A model generated the notes under the pieces. That model saw only the letters and a program-made list of their open reading frames with translations. It was not told the DNA's origin and did no database searches. Shown here piece by piece: positions 46,086-57,774 of a stretch of DNA of 64,000 bases (positions are counted from its first letter, which is position 1; every line of letters begins with the position of its first letter). This DNA is from Mycogone perniciosa. Lineage: Eukaryota > Ascomycota > Sordariomycetes > Hypocreales > Hypocreaceae. The DNA lies in assembly GCA_025331125.1 (NCBI GenBank), contig JAOALB010000047.1, positions 62,001-126,000 on the forward strand, in the 5' to 3' direction. The position numbers were made by a program, and so were the translations under genes.

Positions 46086-47154
46086 AGGCCCACCCTTGGT
46101 GGCAAATTGGGGGTTCGGGGTTGTGTTTACTTTATTACTGTGCTATGGAGTTAGGAATCCTTATACTACAACTGGATGATATCCGAAACTTGGGCGGCTA
46201 GTCCGCGAACTTGGGGCGGGAATTGTTCATGTCTATTTGCCAGATGGATGGAATATGTAGGGTACGATAATTTACTAGGGGTATGTAGATATTGCCCTCC
46301 AGAACTGGTGGCTTTATGAGGGGCTCTTGACACTCGAGTCCCGGGAACTCTGCGCGATGAGGAACAGATGATCAACTATTAGATGGTGTGCCACCAGTGA
46401 GGCGGCGCATGAGTTGCCGCTTCAACTCGGCAAAAATGAACCTTCCATCCTTACTGCAAGAAATTAGCTTGCGAAGCTTTTACATTGCTTACCTTGGCGA
46501 GTGCGCGTCGGCTTGGCACAATGTTCACCAGGAATATACTATTGTATATATCATCGTCGGCCTGGAAGAATAGGAAATGCGGAAGCGCCTTCGAGTTGTA
46601 CTGCTACTGGCATTATTCGCGCGCGACTAATAGAACACAGGTGTCATTTGCCAGCAGCAAAGGCGCTAGATTAATTACGAAGCACCACTCTGTACTCCGT
46701 ACGGAGTACATGCATCAATTAATAGATACCCGTTGCATGGATCAAGTGGCGTCAGAGCACAGGTCTCGTGCGCGCGCCTCGATGCCGTTTCCTGGTCTGT
46801 CATCTGCAGGTCGATTTGCGTCGGGCTGATTTGATTCCACATGATTCGTACATCTTATTCTCGCAGAGGGCTTTTCTTTCGTACGAGTACGAGTACATAT
46901 ATGTCTTTGAATTTTCTTTTTACTTGTAGTAATACCACCGCTGCATTTCAGCTTATTCATTCTTGAGGACCCCTCCTTTTCGAATTTTGTGTCTGTCGTC
47001 AGAAGGACACATAGTTTCATCATCTGCCATTCGTTCCATCTAGTCCGTGAATAGCTAGCCGGCTGACACCGCGAGCTTCACGGCATCATTTGGACTCTCG
47101 ATATATCCCTCCTTTGGGTCTTCTCATCATTGTTGCGCGGGCGCGACTTTCATC
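46086..47154. other. Intergenic, 1.07 kb
   Basis: 3' region of SUB1 and promoter of the MFS gene. Contains a perfect 16-nt palindrome (listed separately) and TACGAGTACGAGTAC-type sequence near 46880. No gene recognised. Confidence 0.6.
46693..46708. repeat. Perfect 16-nt palindrome TACTCCGTACGGAGTA
   Basis: A fused copy of the dispersed TACTCCGTA word and its reverse complement. It is the longest perfect form seen in this window. Confidence 0.9.
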
Positions 47155-49079
47155 ATGCAGATGTCATGGAGATTAGGGCTGGGGCGCACGGAGTCGGTGG
47201 ACCATTACGCAGGCGTTCTGATTCCTCTCGAAGAGGCGCATCTTCACAGCCATTCGGCGAGGACCGGCCGAGTAGAGTTTGAAGCCCGAGAGGGGGATGA
47301 GGAACCGGACCCGGGGAAGGATGATGAGGGCGAAGGAATGTTGTTAATGAACGCTGCCGAGTACAGCATTCAAGGACTGCGAGCAGAAATGAGACAGGGC
47401 AAACGAGGAGAGTGGACGGATTATGAAAGTAAGTTGCGAAGCCAAATATGAATGGAGGAACGCGTTTGCTGACTCTGGCGCAGTAAAATCCAAGCTCATC
47501 AACAAGGCCATACAAGATATTGGCATGGGCAAATACAACTGGCAGCTTTTTGCGCTGTGCGGCTGTGGCTGGCTCGCAGATAAGTAAGTATACCGCATTC
47601 ATTCCATGGCTATTATCGATATTTGCTGACACGTCTTTCTCAGCTTGTGGTTACAGGTATGCAGGGCATTATTGAAGATGATTTTATGAATGCTGACAGT
47701 GGATGATATAGGGCGTTTCCCTGACTTTGCCATCATTATCCGCAGAGTTTAACATTCCTGAAAAGACAGTCAGATACACAACGAGCGCCTGCTTCGTTGG
47801 CCTTGCCCTGGGAAGTTTCTTCTGGGGCGTTGGCTGCGACTTTCTCGGCCGCCGCATGGCCTTCAATCTGACGCTCCTGATAACCAGTGTCTTTGGCATC
47901 ATGGCCGCTTATGGCAGCAGTTGGGGCGCAGTCTGCTTCTTCTACGCAGGCTTTGGTTTCGGCGTGGGGGGAAATCTCCCCGTAGATGGAGCCCTATTCC
48001 TCGAGTTTCTTCCCGATGCTTCGAGTTCCTTACTCACACTGCTTTCCGTGTGGTGGCCAATCGGCCAGCTTATATCTTCCCTCGCGGCGTGGTTCTTCAT
48101 CCCGCAATGGCCTGTGGACCTGGGTTGGCGATACTTCATCGCTACTATCGGCATCATTACCTTTGCTATGTTTAGCATTCGGTTCTTCGTCTTCCAGATG
48201 TTTGAGTCGCCAAAGTTTCTCCTTAATCAGGGCCGCCAGAACGAGGCGGTTGCCGTGGTCCACGGTATAGCATATCGGAACAACACCAAGACGTGGCTCA
48301 CCTCGAAGATTCTGGACCAGGTAGCCGCCGAGGACTCCGAGCGGACAGGTCATGGCGCAGGGCATTATCCAACTGTCTCAGCCTCGACACCAAATATCAT
48401 AAAAGAGAAGCTCAAAGCCTTTTCTGGAAAAAGACTTCGGCCGTTGTTCCAGACGAAGACATTGGGCGTTGCAACCTCTCTTATTTGGTTCTGTTGGGCA
48501 AGTATCGGCATGGGTTACCCGCTATTCAACGCTTTCCTTCCTCAGTATCTTTCCCATCATGGAGGAGACACTTCTGACGCCAGCGCGATGGGATCAGAAA
48601 CATCTCCCATTTCTGGCGTCACATATCGGAACTATGCCATAACCTCAGTTTTCGGTGTGCCTGGCAGTCTTCTCGCAGCCTATCTCGTCGACCATCCTTC
48701 CCCTTTTCTCGGTCGCCGTGGAACACTCGCTATGTCTACTTTTATCTCAGCTGTTTTCCTTTTCTTCTTTGCCACCTACGCCACCACGCCCACCATCCAG
48801 CTGGTCTTCTCCTGCATCGAAGCCTTCGCCCAGAACATCATGTACGGTGTCCTATACGCCTTCACCCCGGAGATCTTCCCGGCACCGGTGAGAGGCGCGG
48901 GCACTGGTGTCGCAAGCTTTCTCAATAGGGTGACAGGTCTTATGGCGCCCCTTCTGGCGGCGAATATTCCAGGTGATGGGGCGACAACACCGATTTACAT
49001 GTCAGCAATCCTGATTTTGGCTTCATTTGTCGCAATGTGCTTGATCCCTATCGAGACTAGGGGTGCGCAGAGGCTGTAA
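47155..49079 (+). CDS. MFS transporter, sugar-transporter/SV2-like, 584 aa
   Basis: Four exons, join(47155..47428,47484..47583,47644..47656,47712..49079). Exon 3 is only 13 nt (ends of NLWLQ); the join gives GWLADNLWLQGVSLTL, the usual start of the transporter core. About 12 membrane segments follow. The two GRR-type loop motifs (DFLGRRMAF and FLGRRGT) mark the two halves, and TPEIFPAPVRGAGTG is the conserved motif before helix 11. The N-terminus (about 100 residues) is acidic and cytosolic. Family members move sugars, organic acids or nucleobase-like solutes by proton symport; the substrate cannot be told. Some close fungal relatives are annotated as SVOP-like. Confidence 0.93.
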
Positions 49080-49357
49080 CAACGTTGTAACATGGTTGGA
49101 GGCTATGACAGCCTGGATTCCCTATGTCACATATTTGGATTTGCATATCTACCAAGCATCAGTCCTTCGAAGCCCATAATATAGGGCCATTGCGGAGGAA
49201 AGAAGCTATTACGGGAAAGTAGGGGGACCGATCTGGATAGATTGGATAGATTCCTCTTGGATAGCACATTGGGTACGGGTCTTCACATCGTTTAGACATA
49301 TTAGACTCTTAGGCATCGATCTATTTTATTGTATTCCCTATCTATGTGTTAGTAGAT

Positions 49358-50501
49358 CTATCTGTTCCCCTTCGCACCGGCTGGAGCATCGATTCTCCTC
49401 CTCCTTAATGACGTGCCCACGGCATCCCTCACCATAGGATCGGAGCGTATAGTATTCTGGACCAGCCACTCCCGCATCTTCCCCTGCAAATTGGTCGCGG
49501 CTTCTTTGTCGCCCTTGTACGGCGCCATTTCCATCTCCATCAGCCGTGTCGTATCGTTATCAAGTTGATTCACAATCGTTTCAAGGCGTTCCAACCCTTG
49601 GCGTAGTGCCTTACCATCATCACCATCCTCAGCTTTTTGCCCAGACGGTGCTTGCGTAATCAGCAGAGGTCCGATTTGCGACAGGGCGATGTACACTGTC
49701 AGGATGAGCTTGCGAGAAAGTTCGATGATCTGGAACGGTAGGAAAGGTGGGTGCATGGGCACTCTTGTGAACAAGGCGTTTGCCACGTCAAGCAAGAAGG
49801 GGAATCCGGGCCTTGTAACGGCCTGGATCTCAAACACACAAAGACTGAGCAAAATCAGCCATCGGTAGAACTTCCCAAAGTCCATGTACCCAAACAAGCC
49901 CAAGACATAAATCGTCGCCGCCGCCATGCCGTAATGCGGCAATATCCCCGACAGCACGCCCCTGGACACAAAGTCCTTGATTGTCACGCACTTCTGCCAG
50001 ACAATCACCTGGGGCCCAAAGCGCTCGTACGCAAACCGCTTGGCCGCATCCTGCAATGTGTCGCTCGCGAGCTTGAGGTGCATGAAGTAGGTAGCCGAGT
50101 CGTGCGCATCGGTACCAGCCTTGTCAGGGTGGTGAATGGCGGCGAGGCGGCGGAAGCGCGACTTGATGTCGCGGTCCGTAACAGAGAAAGACACGCCGAG
50201 GTCAGTGTAGAAGGAGCCCTGACGGCGTAGGTCGTAGTCGGCCTCGTATATTGTGTAGAGGAGATAGGTCGTCACGACGAGGATATGGATTATCCGGCGA
50301 TGAGCGTTGAAGCGCGCGCTGCCGGGCGCGGGTTTGGGGTCGCCGGCGCGGATGCTGAGGCCATAGTAGATAGTCTGGATCCAAGAGGTTGCGAGCTGTC
50401 CAGGCTGTGAGTTAGCCGCTTTTTGCTCGAGATGCTGAATATGGGGCGCTACTCACGTTAGGGAGAAAGGCCCAGCCTAGTATGGACACAAATTGAGACA
50501 T
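49358..50501 (-). CDS. DnaJ-domain membrane protein, 360 aa
   Basis: Two exons, complement(join(49358..50395,50457..50501)). The 45-nt first exon (MSQFVSILGWAFLPN) joins to LATSWIQTIYYG; the intron has donor GTGAGT and acceptor GACAG. A membrane segment (IIHILVVTTYLLYTIY) precedes a J domain, FYTDLGVSFSVTDRDIKSRF, with the HPD motif at residues 104-106. Several more hydrophobic segments follow, then a polar C-terminus ending in an Arg-rich stretch. J-domain proteins recruit Hsp70; this layout suggests an ER or mitochondrial membrane co-chaperone, but the compartment is inference. Confidence 0.9.
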
Positions 50502-51099
50502 GTTAGGAGTCAAGCATTGTTGTCGTGCAATGTTGAAGGTCTGGTGGGAGGATCAACGTCATTAGCTGGAGGGCAGGTTGCGTTGTTGACAGCTTTCAGG
50601 GACCTACGCCGCCACGATCGATAAGATAAGCCTCGCTGACATATTACTGCCACCACAACTGCCTAACTGTCTACCTCATTTTACCTCACGTACCACCTCC
50701 CATTGCTCAGAACCCTCATGCCTCGACTTTTTTCTTTCGTGAAAGTGAACAACTGGCGATCGACATCGTGACTAGACATCCCATGTTCCTCCATACCAAC
50801 CGGGAATGAAGGCTTGTGAATTGTTCTGCGTTAGCGCTATGATGGACGGCCGTTTCTACGGAGTACAATCCTCGGACCGACTACCTAGTCAACCCGCCGA
50901 GTTGCTTCGGAAATCGGGATGTTTGCACGCATTCATGATACGAGTGTCATCTCCACTTATTGACTCCCTTGAGAACAACCCCGCCTAGTTACACCACTAC
51001 TACTCCGTAGTACTATTAATATCGCGTCTGACAGCACAGCATCACGAGAATTCGACAGAGCATACCATTCATACTTCGGGCTCCAGAACGTCAAGTGGG
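50502..51099. promoter_or_regulatory. Divergent promoter region (DnaJ / HET), 598 bp
   Basis: Contains a perfect TACGGAGTAC at 50868-50877. No gene recognised. Confidence 0.5.
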
Positions 51100-53322
51100 A
51101 TGGGGTGCCGTTGTCAATACTGTGATGATCTGTCCATCGAATGTTTGGTGAACTTGGCAAAGAAGGAATTCGCCGGCCATGAGTTCCCAACTACAGCCTA
51201 TTACCAACACCACAGCTCCTTCGGAGACATGGATCAGTCAGCTAGGGCTGGGTGTGATTTGTGTCAGCTCATAATAGAGTGCTTCAAAGGAATCCGTTGG
51301 GAACCGGGAGAAAGTCTCGACTTCACGTTGGAATCGTGGGAAGGTCCAGAATGCGACATCGAGGCTTCCGCCTATACTGTTGCCATGAAACTTGACGTAT
51401 CAGACGTCAAACTCTGCATTAACACTGATCATCTGTACATGGAGGAGCCTTTGGAAAATGCCCGTCTTCTCAACACCCTGTTAGTTCAGGTAGGCACTCA
51501 GGAGTTACCGGACGACGGTTGTGATTACCCATTCCCGTTCCTAGCTCTTGCACTGAGCACACCATTAAGTATGGGTTTCTTGGCATCCTCTCTACCGTTT
51601 TAATCTAACTTCTAGTGAAATGAAGACAAGATTGTGGAAGAAGGAGGCTTTCGGATTGGGCGTTTCCACGTCGACCCTGATTTGAGGTCTTCAGCGAACT
51701 TTGCCATCGCAAGATCTTGGCTCAATGAGTGTCAGACAACTCACAGGACCTGTCTGAAGAAAGACACTCCTGAGCTCCCCAAGCGTGTGATCGATATTGG
51801 GCCGCTAGACAGCCCCATCACGCCTCGGATCTTCATGCCTCACGATGTAAGATCGGACTATGTTGTGCTTAGCCACTCCTGGGGTGGGAATATACCTACC
51901 ATGCTCACTACAAAAACATACGACGAGTATCAACGGGCATTGCCCTACTCTGAATTGCCAGCAAATTTTCGCGATACTCTTGAAATTGCCAAGGAACTAG
52001 GGATTCGGTACGTGTGGGTCGACTCCTTATGCATCATACAAGACTCCAAGGATGATTGGGCATCCGAATCCAAGAAATTGGGTGGGATCTACCGGAACGC
52101 TACGCTGGCAATTTCGGCCCTGGTCTCTGAGAATAGCACGGTAGGTATTCTCAAGACAAGTCAAGATTACACGCTAGGAGTGCCGAGCAGAGCAGGCATA
52201 CGAGTTCTCGGAGATAAAGCCACGATGAAAGAAGTCCGAGTGGAGTGGAAGCCGTTTGAGGAGGAGAATCTACGCCGCCTAGCATTGAACAGTCCGCATT
52301 CACACAGGGCTTGGACTCTGCAAGAGTTTGTTCTCTCGCCTAGGAATCTTTTTTATGGTCATCGACAGATATATTGGAGATGTCCGAAACAGATGAAATC
52401 AGCTGATGGCACCCCTGAAGGCAACCAGTTTCCGGACTCATCATTCCAAGTTGCCTCAGGGGTTATTTACTTGGACATTCTGGCATCAAAGCCTGACAAA
52501 CCAGTGGACATCAACACCCTCTTAACGGACTATTACGAGTTGGCTGAGGGTTATTCGGCACGGAAACTGACGTTTGGCTCAGACAAGCTTCCTGCCTTCG
52601 CTGGTATAGCCTCAAGTCTTCAACTAATGCTTCGTGGAGACTATCTTGCGGGCCTCTGGACGACTGACCTGAAGCGAGGACTACTCTGGCAGGCAGATTT
52701 GTCCTTTTGTCGTCATGTTAAGACACATGGTGCCCCATCCTGGTCGTGGATGGTAACTGACCAACCAATTCTCTTCCCCAAGAAAGCAGCATGGCCAGGC
52801 CCGTATGGGCTGCAACTAGTCCAATACGAAGTCATGCTTCGGGATCCTACGAATCCCTTTGGCCCCATCGACTCCGCACGTATCGCTGTGAAGGGCCTTG
52901 CGGTCCCACTCAAGCGAAGCACACAAGTTGCGCGTTGTCATAGTCGTGACGAGTTGACATTTGGATATATCAACTATGACGAACCGTTGATGGAGAATGA
53001 TAATGCTGGGAGAAATTCAATATTTCGAATGGATAACGGAGACTCTAGCCCTTCCTTCGTTTCCATGTATACTGAGATGGGCTCTGATGATGTTGATGTG
53101 GATCCTAGCTTGTTTTCTGAAGGAGACTTGCTACTTTTGCTAGTGCAAGTAGAAGAAGATGTTGATGGAGAGAAGGGTAATAACTTTGGAGAGGGCCTTG
53201 CGATTCGTCGAGTCCCTGACCAGCCGGAGGACACATATGAGCGAATAGGTTATGCTATGTTCTGGAGGCCCAAGGTGGATTGGTTTAGAACCTGGCAGAC
53301 CCGTGTCTTGAATCTCGTCTGA
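51100..53322 (+). CDS. HET (heterokaryon incompatibility) domain protein, 721 aa
   Basis: Two exons, join(51100..51568,51626..53322). The N-terminus has a Cys-rich start (CRCQYCDDLSIEC) and GCDLCQLI. The HET domain runs from YVVLSHSWGG through LGIRYVWVDSLCIIQDS, ASESKKLGGIYRNATLAISAL and, after a spacer, SHRAWTLQEFVLSPRNLFYG. HET proteins trigger cell death on fusion of unlike hyphae or take part in immunity-like responses; the partner here is unknown. The intron acceptor appears to be AAG (51623-51625): using the earlier TAG puts a TGA stop at the start of exon 2, and that TAG is very close to the CTAAC branch site. If the AAG site is not used, the gene is broken. Confidence 0.87.
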
Positions 53323-55511
53323 GTGGAAAAGACAAGGCGGCATATCAACGAAGGAGAAAGTTCCGCATTTAAGCTTTTAGTCGAGCTGAGGGGCCATTCA
53401 ACAAACATAAGTTCCTTCGATTTTTAAAGTTACGAGTACGGAGTGTATACGAAGCAATGGGATGACTAGTTGGCACTAGTTGGGCTTGATCTCAGTTCTA
53501 AAGCCTTGTCCCCATAACCATCGTTTCATCTCTCCTCATACAAATCATGAAATGTCCTGTCTTGGGGTTGACACGTTCACTTCCCCTCACTATTAGGAGA
53601 GACTTTCTTATATGGGAAGTGGCGACGCGTCAGCTATGGGTCGACGGCTCTGTGTACGAGATTTTTCTAGACTCAGGCACGTTCCGGAGACTTTTTGATT
53701 GATAATTTGATCCATCGCCCCGGGAGGAACCGAGGGTTATGACGTGTTGCCATCAGTTGGCCTGAGGTCACACGATACGAGGACATCACGAACTAACCGA
53801 CTGCACCGAGGAGTCAGGATCCCGGTCTCGCTTCAGACACATGTCACGAATTCACGTGGAGGATAAAAATAGAAGTGTCGCCACAAGCTTTTCCCTCTCC
53901 CTGTCGATGGGCTTCACTGAGCCATTCGGCCATGAATGGAGCCATGTGCGCCTGCGCCACGGCCGAACCCCCTGTAGAGCAGCAGACTAGCCATTGTCAA
54001 CCGCAGGGGTTAGCATGAGTAAGGCCGTAACGCTGATTTCTTGAACATACGAGCATTACGAGTAGTGAGAACTAGTCAAACTACTAAGATTGTGAATGGA
54101 AATGTTAATCAGCTCCTGTAAGAATAGTATTTTTTAATGACAGAGGTTATGGGCAGATGAACCTCGTAATTTATAGCAGTAGTACGGAATAAGACTCTAC
54201 TTGTAAACATGGTATGTAATATGTTCTGAGTATCTCCACTATTTTTGGTAGATGTCGATATCTTGGCATTAAACTACGGGCCAAGATTATGCTTAGTAAG
54301 TAGTAGTAGTGCGAAGGATCTCTATCCAAAAGTAGTAATTCTGATCATCCCTACAATATGATCAAGTCTACGGAGTATTATGTAATTCTACCTAACAGTT
54401 CGTATCAAACCAACGGAGAAGAGGCTATAACACTTGTCTCCCGTCTTGTATCGCTTTTCTAGCTACCTGGTAATTGGGACAAGGTGAATGAGGCTGATGA
54501 CGATTCTCGCTGCATGACGTACGCCTACGAGTAGGCAGACAAGTACTAACTACTATTAAAAGCCCGCCAACGGCGTAACACCGCGCATGCGGTTAGGATA
54601 CGGAGAACGGAGTTTCACTGCCTAATTCAGCCAGAAGAATTCGAAATGCTTTCCTTTCCCCACAGTCTATCGGAGAATGCGTTTCAGAAGATGTCAAAAT
54701 TTTCGGGTTTTGCAATACTAGTAACTAGTATTTCAACCCCTACTAATCGTCTACATACCGACCTTTCAAACCCTAGTCGGTACTTTGTGCTCGTAGATAG
54801 TTTAGCCCCCATTGAAGGTTAGCGATTTCTCCTCATGTGGCACGTGCGACAATCTAGTGATTCGTGAAGAGAAGGCGAAGAGCCGCTCAGCTGTCTAGGC
54901 CAATCCATAGTACTCCATCTAGGCCGCGTAATGCCTTCTGGTTTTCGTTTAGAGAATAGCTCTGTGGATTGAGTTGCGGTCAACTACTTCGGGTCGAGGC
55001 CATGTTGTTGCAAAGTATTTCGGTTGCTACGGACAATTGTTCGCCAATTGCCGACTCCGTTGGAGTTCAAAAACTTATCTATCATTACCCACCTTTCAAC
55101 ACGAACTCCATGAAACATCATGCATGGCTAGAATAAGGCTGTTGAGATTTATAATTAGAATCCAACTGCGTGGTACACAATGTTGAGTGGCTGAGACTTC
55201 AATGCCGCGTACTCGCTTTCCTTGCTTGGACTTGCTTGAGCCTCACCCATCGACGTATCCGGTAATTCACCCCAGTATTGTGGGATGCATCGAAGTTGAG
55301 TTTTTTTTTGACAGTTTTCGGCAGCTCTATCGGGACACATTGTGACCCATCGAGAAGCATGTTTGAGTGGTTATGACGTGAGCATATAACCTGAGTACTT
55401 CCATCGAGTATACTTCGGTCAGAACACTCAGCAAATCGGAAAAGCCCCTGCTTCTACTATCCCTTACCCTTCTTGAATTCAATTCTATCTCATTTGTGCC
55501 GTTTGGCGAAG
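53323..55511. other. 2.2-kb intergenic region, partly AT-rich
   Basis: No frame of interest. 54.05-54.45 kb is AT-rich with several TAGTAGTA words. A TATA-like CATATAA lies at 55383-55389, about 120 bp before the micro-exon gene start, followed by a pyrimidine-rich leader. Confidence 0.55.
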
Positions 55512-57774
55512 ATGAAGGTCGCGATGGCCTCCCTGGCTGTCCTTCTTGGGCTAGTCAGCAATGGATGGGCTAACGACCACTTGTTGAAGAAGAGTGTGAG
55601 TACCATTTCATTTGGTGAGATTTGGCTGATTAGTCTTATGCTTACAACTCTCTAGGCTGTAAGATTTTAACCACTTCCTAGATCGGGAATCTGATTGGGG
55701 TGATGTATTGACCAATCATGCTGTGATAGGAGGTAGGTTGTTATTGAAGGAACAGAAGTTCCGATTTCTCCTTGGCAGAATGCTAAAGCCTTTGATAACT
55801 ATAGAAGGTGAGCCCCTGACCAAAAGTGAGAAGTCTCATAGTAAATAAAATACTGACATAGATCTAGCCCGTGAGTTCTCGGTTCCCACACATTCTTAGT
55901 TGAAAGGCGATGACTTTTACGTGCTGACATCGCTATCAGTGTGTAAGTTTCCTCAGACTCATGAGAATCTCACAACATATTTGTTCCTCTAACTAACAGT
56001 GAAATAGATTGTGAGTTGAATCCGACTGCAGTTGGCAAGAATGTTGAGTGCTACGGCCTGCTAACGTAGATTATTACTTAAGTGTGTAAGTTAAAATGGA
56101 TTCCTTACCCAGAATGCTCTGTGGGAAGGATGATGCTGACATATTAAAAACACCAGCTTGTAAGCTCTCGCAACCTTCCTTGTGGGGTCAATTGACTCTT
56201 ACATATCAAACTGACAATTATAGGCGGTAAGCTCTCTTACACAATAAAGAAAGATCAGACGCAATCATTGCTAACACCGCTGAAAACTATAGGACGTAAG
56301 TGGAAGCTCCACTGTTGGGTAAATGACTGATGTCTAACAAGTTTGGCGACTTTCATCGTTATAGAATGTATGTTGTCTCTGAGATATTATGAATGCCTGG
56401 CTGGTGGTAACCTAATTACGAAATATAGAGTGTGAGTCAATACTCATAAGGACTGACGAATCGAGCTAAACTTAATAATTAAAGCTAGTGAGTTTTCTTC
56501 CCTCAATCATTTAACTTTTTTCACTGTGCTAACCTGATATTTTAGTGTGTGAGTTACTGGAAGAGAATCCGATACCTTACCCGGTACTGACATTCCACCT
56601 CTAGGATGTGAGTCTCTAGCCAGTGCAACATGGAATCCTTCTGGCAATTATGCTGATATGAGACAATCTTAGCCTGTAAGTGCAATGCTGGAATGACAAA
56701 AAAATATTTTCGCAAATAGTGTACTCACAGCAGGGCAGATAGTGAGTCTTCAACTCACAGCAAGAGTGAGCCATTAATTGCTTGGGGCGAACTAACATCA
56801 TGTGACAATTTTAGTTTGTAAGTTTTTGAACTTCTCTCATCCGTTCTTTTGAGTGAGACCAGCATTAATCTTTAGTATAGGATGTACGTTCCTCCTTTGG
56901 ATCGACCATACATGTGGTTCTTGGCGTCTTGTCATTGCTAACAACCATAGCCTGTAAGTTCTTTCCATCAGCCATTCATAATTTACTCACTTTGTGCTGA
57001 ATCTCCTACTTGTTTAGTGCGTAAGTTTCCGCCATCGTAACCAGGAGCTCAAACATCTTAAGCTGACATATCACACTTCAGAAAGTAAGTTTCCCCTGAA
57101 TTATCTATTCGGTCCCCAGGCTACAGGAAATGAGCTGACATGATTGATGCTTATAGACTGTATGTTTCCACCAATAACTTTTGAGCACACTGACTTGGAC
57201 AATTATTGCTGACGCCATGGGCTTCCGTTCAACCTTTCAGGGTGTAAGTTCTATTCTATTCTTGACCAAACCATATAAGATACGCAGTATACTGATTAGC
57301 CATTCCACTGCAGGATGTAAGTACAGAGTGATCAGACTCGCATGAGAATCCTGATCGTTGACCACGTACTCATGGCATTGGAATCTTTAGTGTGTAAGTA
57401 TTTCCTGGTCCACAATCGAGGGAACATTTTCATGGACTGCGTGCTAACTAGTTACCTCCTTGCAGTATGTAAGTTCCCCACATATTGCTTTTGCGTGGTC
57501 TGACAGGCGGCATCTTAACTCACACGGTTATTTCCCTAGTGTGTAAGTTCCCCTTGCGATGACCCGAGAGCTGAATGTCTGCTAATGTCGGCTTCAGCCT
57601 GTGAGTCCACACCAATGACTGGCAAACGTTCTGACAACTGGCTTTGCTCTAACGAGGCGAGAATAACTTTAGCCTGTGAGTTTATCTCCCTTTATTTGGA
57701 GGACTTGATTGAAACCAACAAGCTGACACAGCGAGCGACTGTAGGACTTCTGGGCTGGCAGTGCAACGGCATAA
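55512..57774 (+). CDS. Small secreted six-cysteine protein encoded by 32 exons, 30 of them one codon long
   Basis: Exon 1, 55512..55595, encodes 28 residues: MKVAMASLAVLLGLVSNGWA, a signal peptide, then a short stretch ending Lys-Lys-Ser. Thirty 3-nt exons start at 55656, 55730, 55805, 55868, 55940, 56008, 56083, 56157, 56224, 56293, 56365, 56429, 56485, 56546, 56605, 56673, 56739, 56815, 56881, 56951, 57018, 57082, 57157, 57241, 57314, 57391, 57466, 57540, 57598 and 57673. The last exon, 57745..57774, encodes DFWAGSATA and the stop. All 31 introns are phase 0, so the product is 67 residues. Cys codons are the exons at 55940, 56083, 56546, 57018, 57391 and 57540 (residues 33, 35, 42, 49, 54, 56), pattern C-X1-C-X6-C-X6-C-X4-C-X1-C. 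An even set of cysteines after a signal peptide suggests a disulfide-bonded extracellular peptide. I know no homologue; function is unknown. Neighbours downstream are also genes for secreted proteins. Confidence 0.9.
55596..57744 (+). other. Array of 31 phase-0 mini-introns separated by single codons
   Basis: Introns are 53-81 nt long (mean 66). Donors: GTAAGT 13, GTGAGT 10, GTAAGC 2, GTATGT 2, and one each of GTGAGC, GTACGT, GTAGGT and GTAAGA. Acceptors: TAG 21, CAG 8, AAG 2. Most introns carry CTGAC, CTAAC or CTAAT 8-30 nt before the acceptor. Apart from these signals the introns do not resemble each other, so the array does not look like a recent tandem duplication. 21 of the 30 single codons end in T, unlike the C/G-ending codons of neighbouring genes. 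Confidence 0.9.

Noticed and set aside
55596..57744. Array as a tandem satellite or CRISPR-like repeat
   Set aside because: Units share only splice signals, not sequence, and their lengths vary from 56 to 84 nt; there is no repeat-spacer structure.
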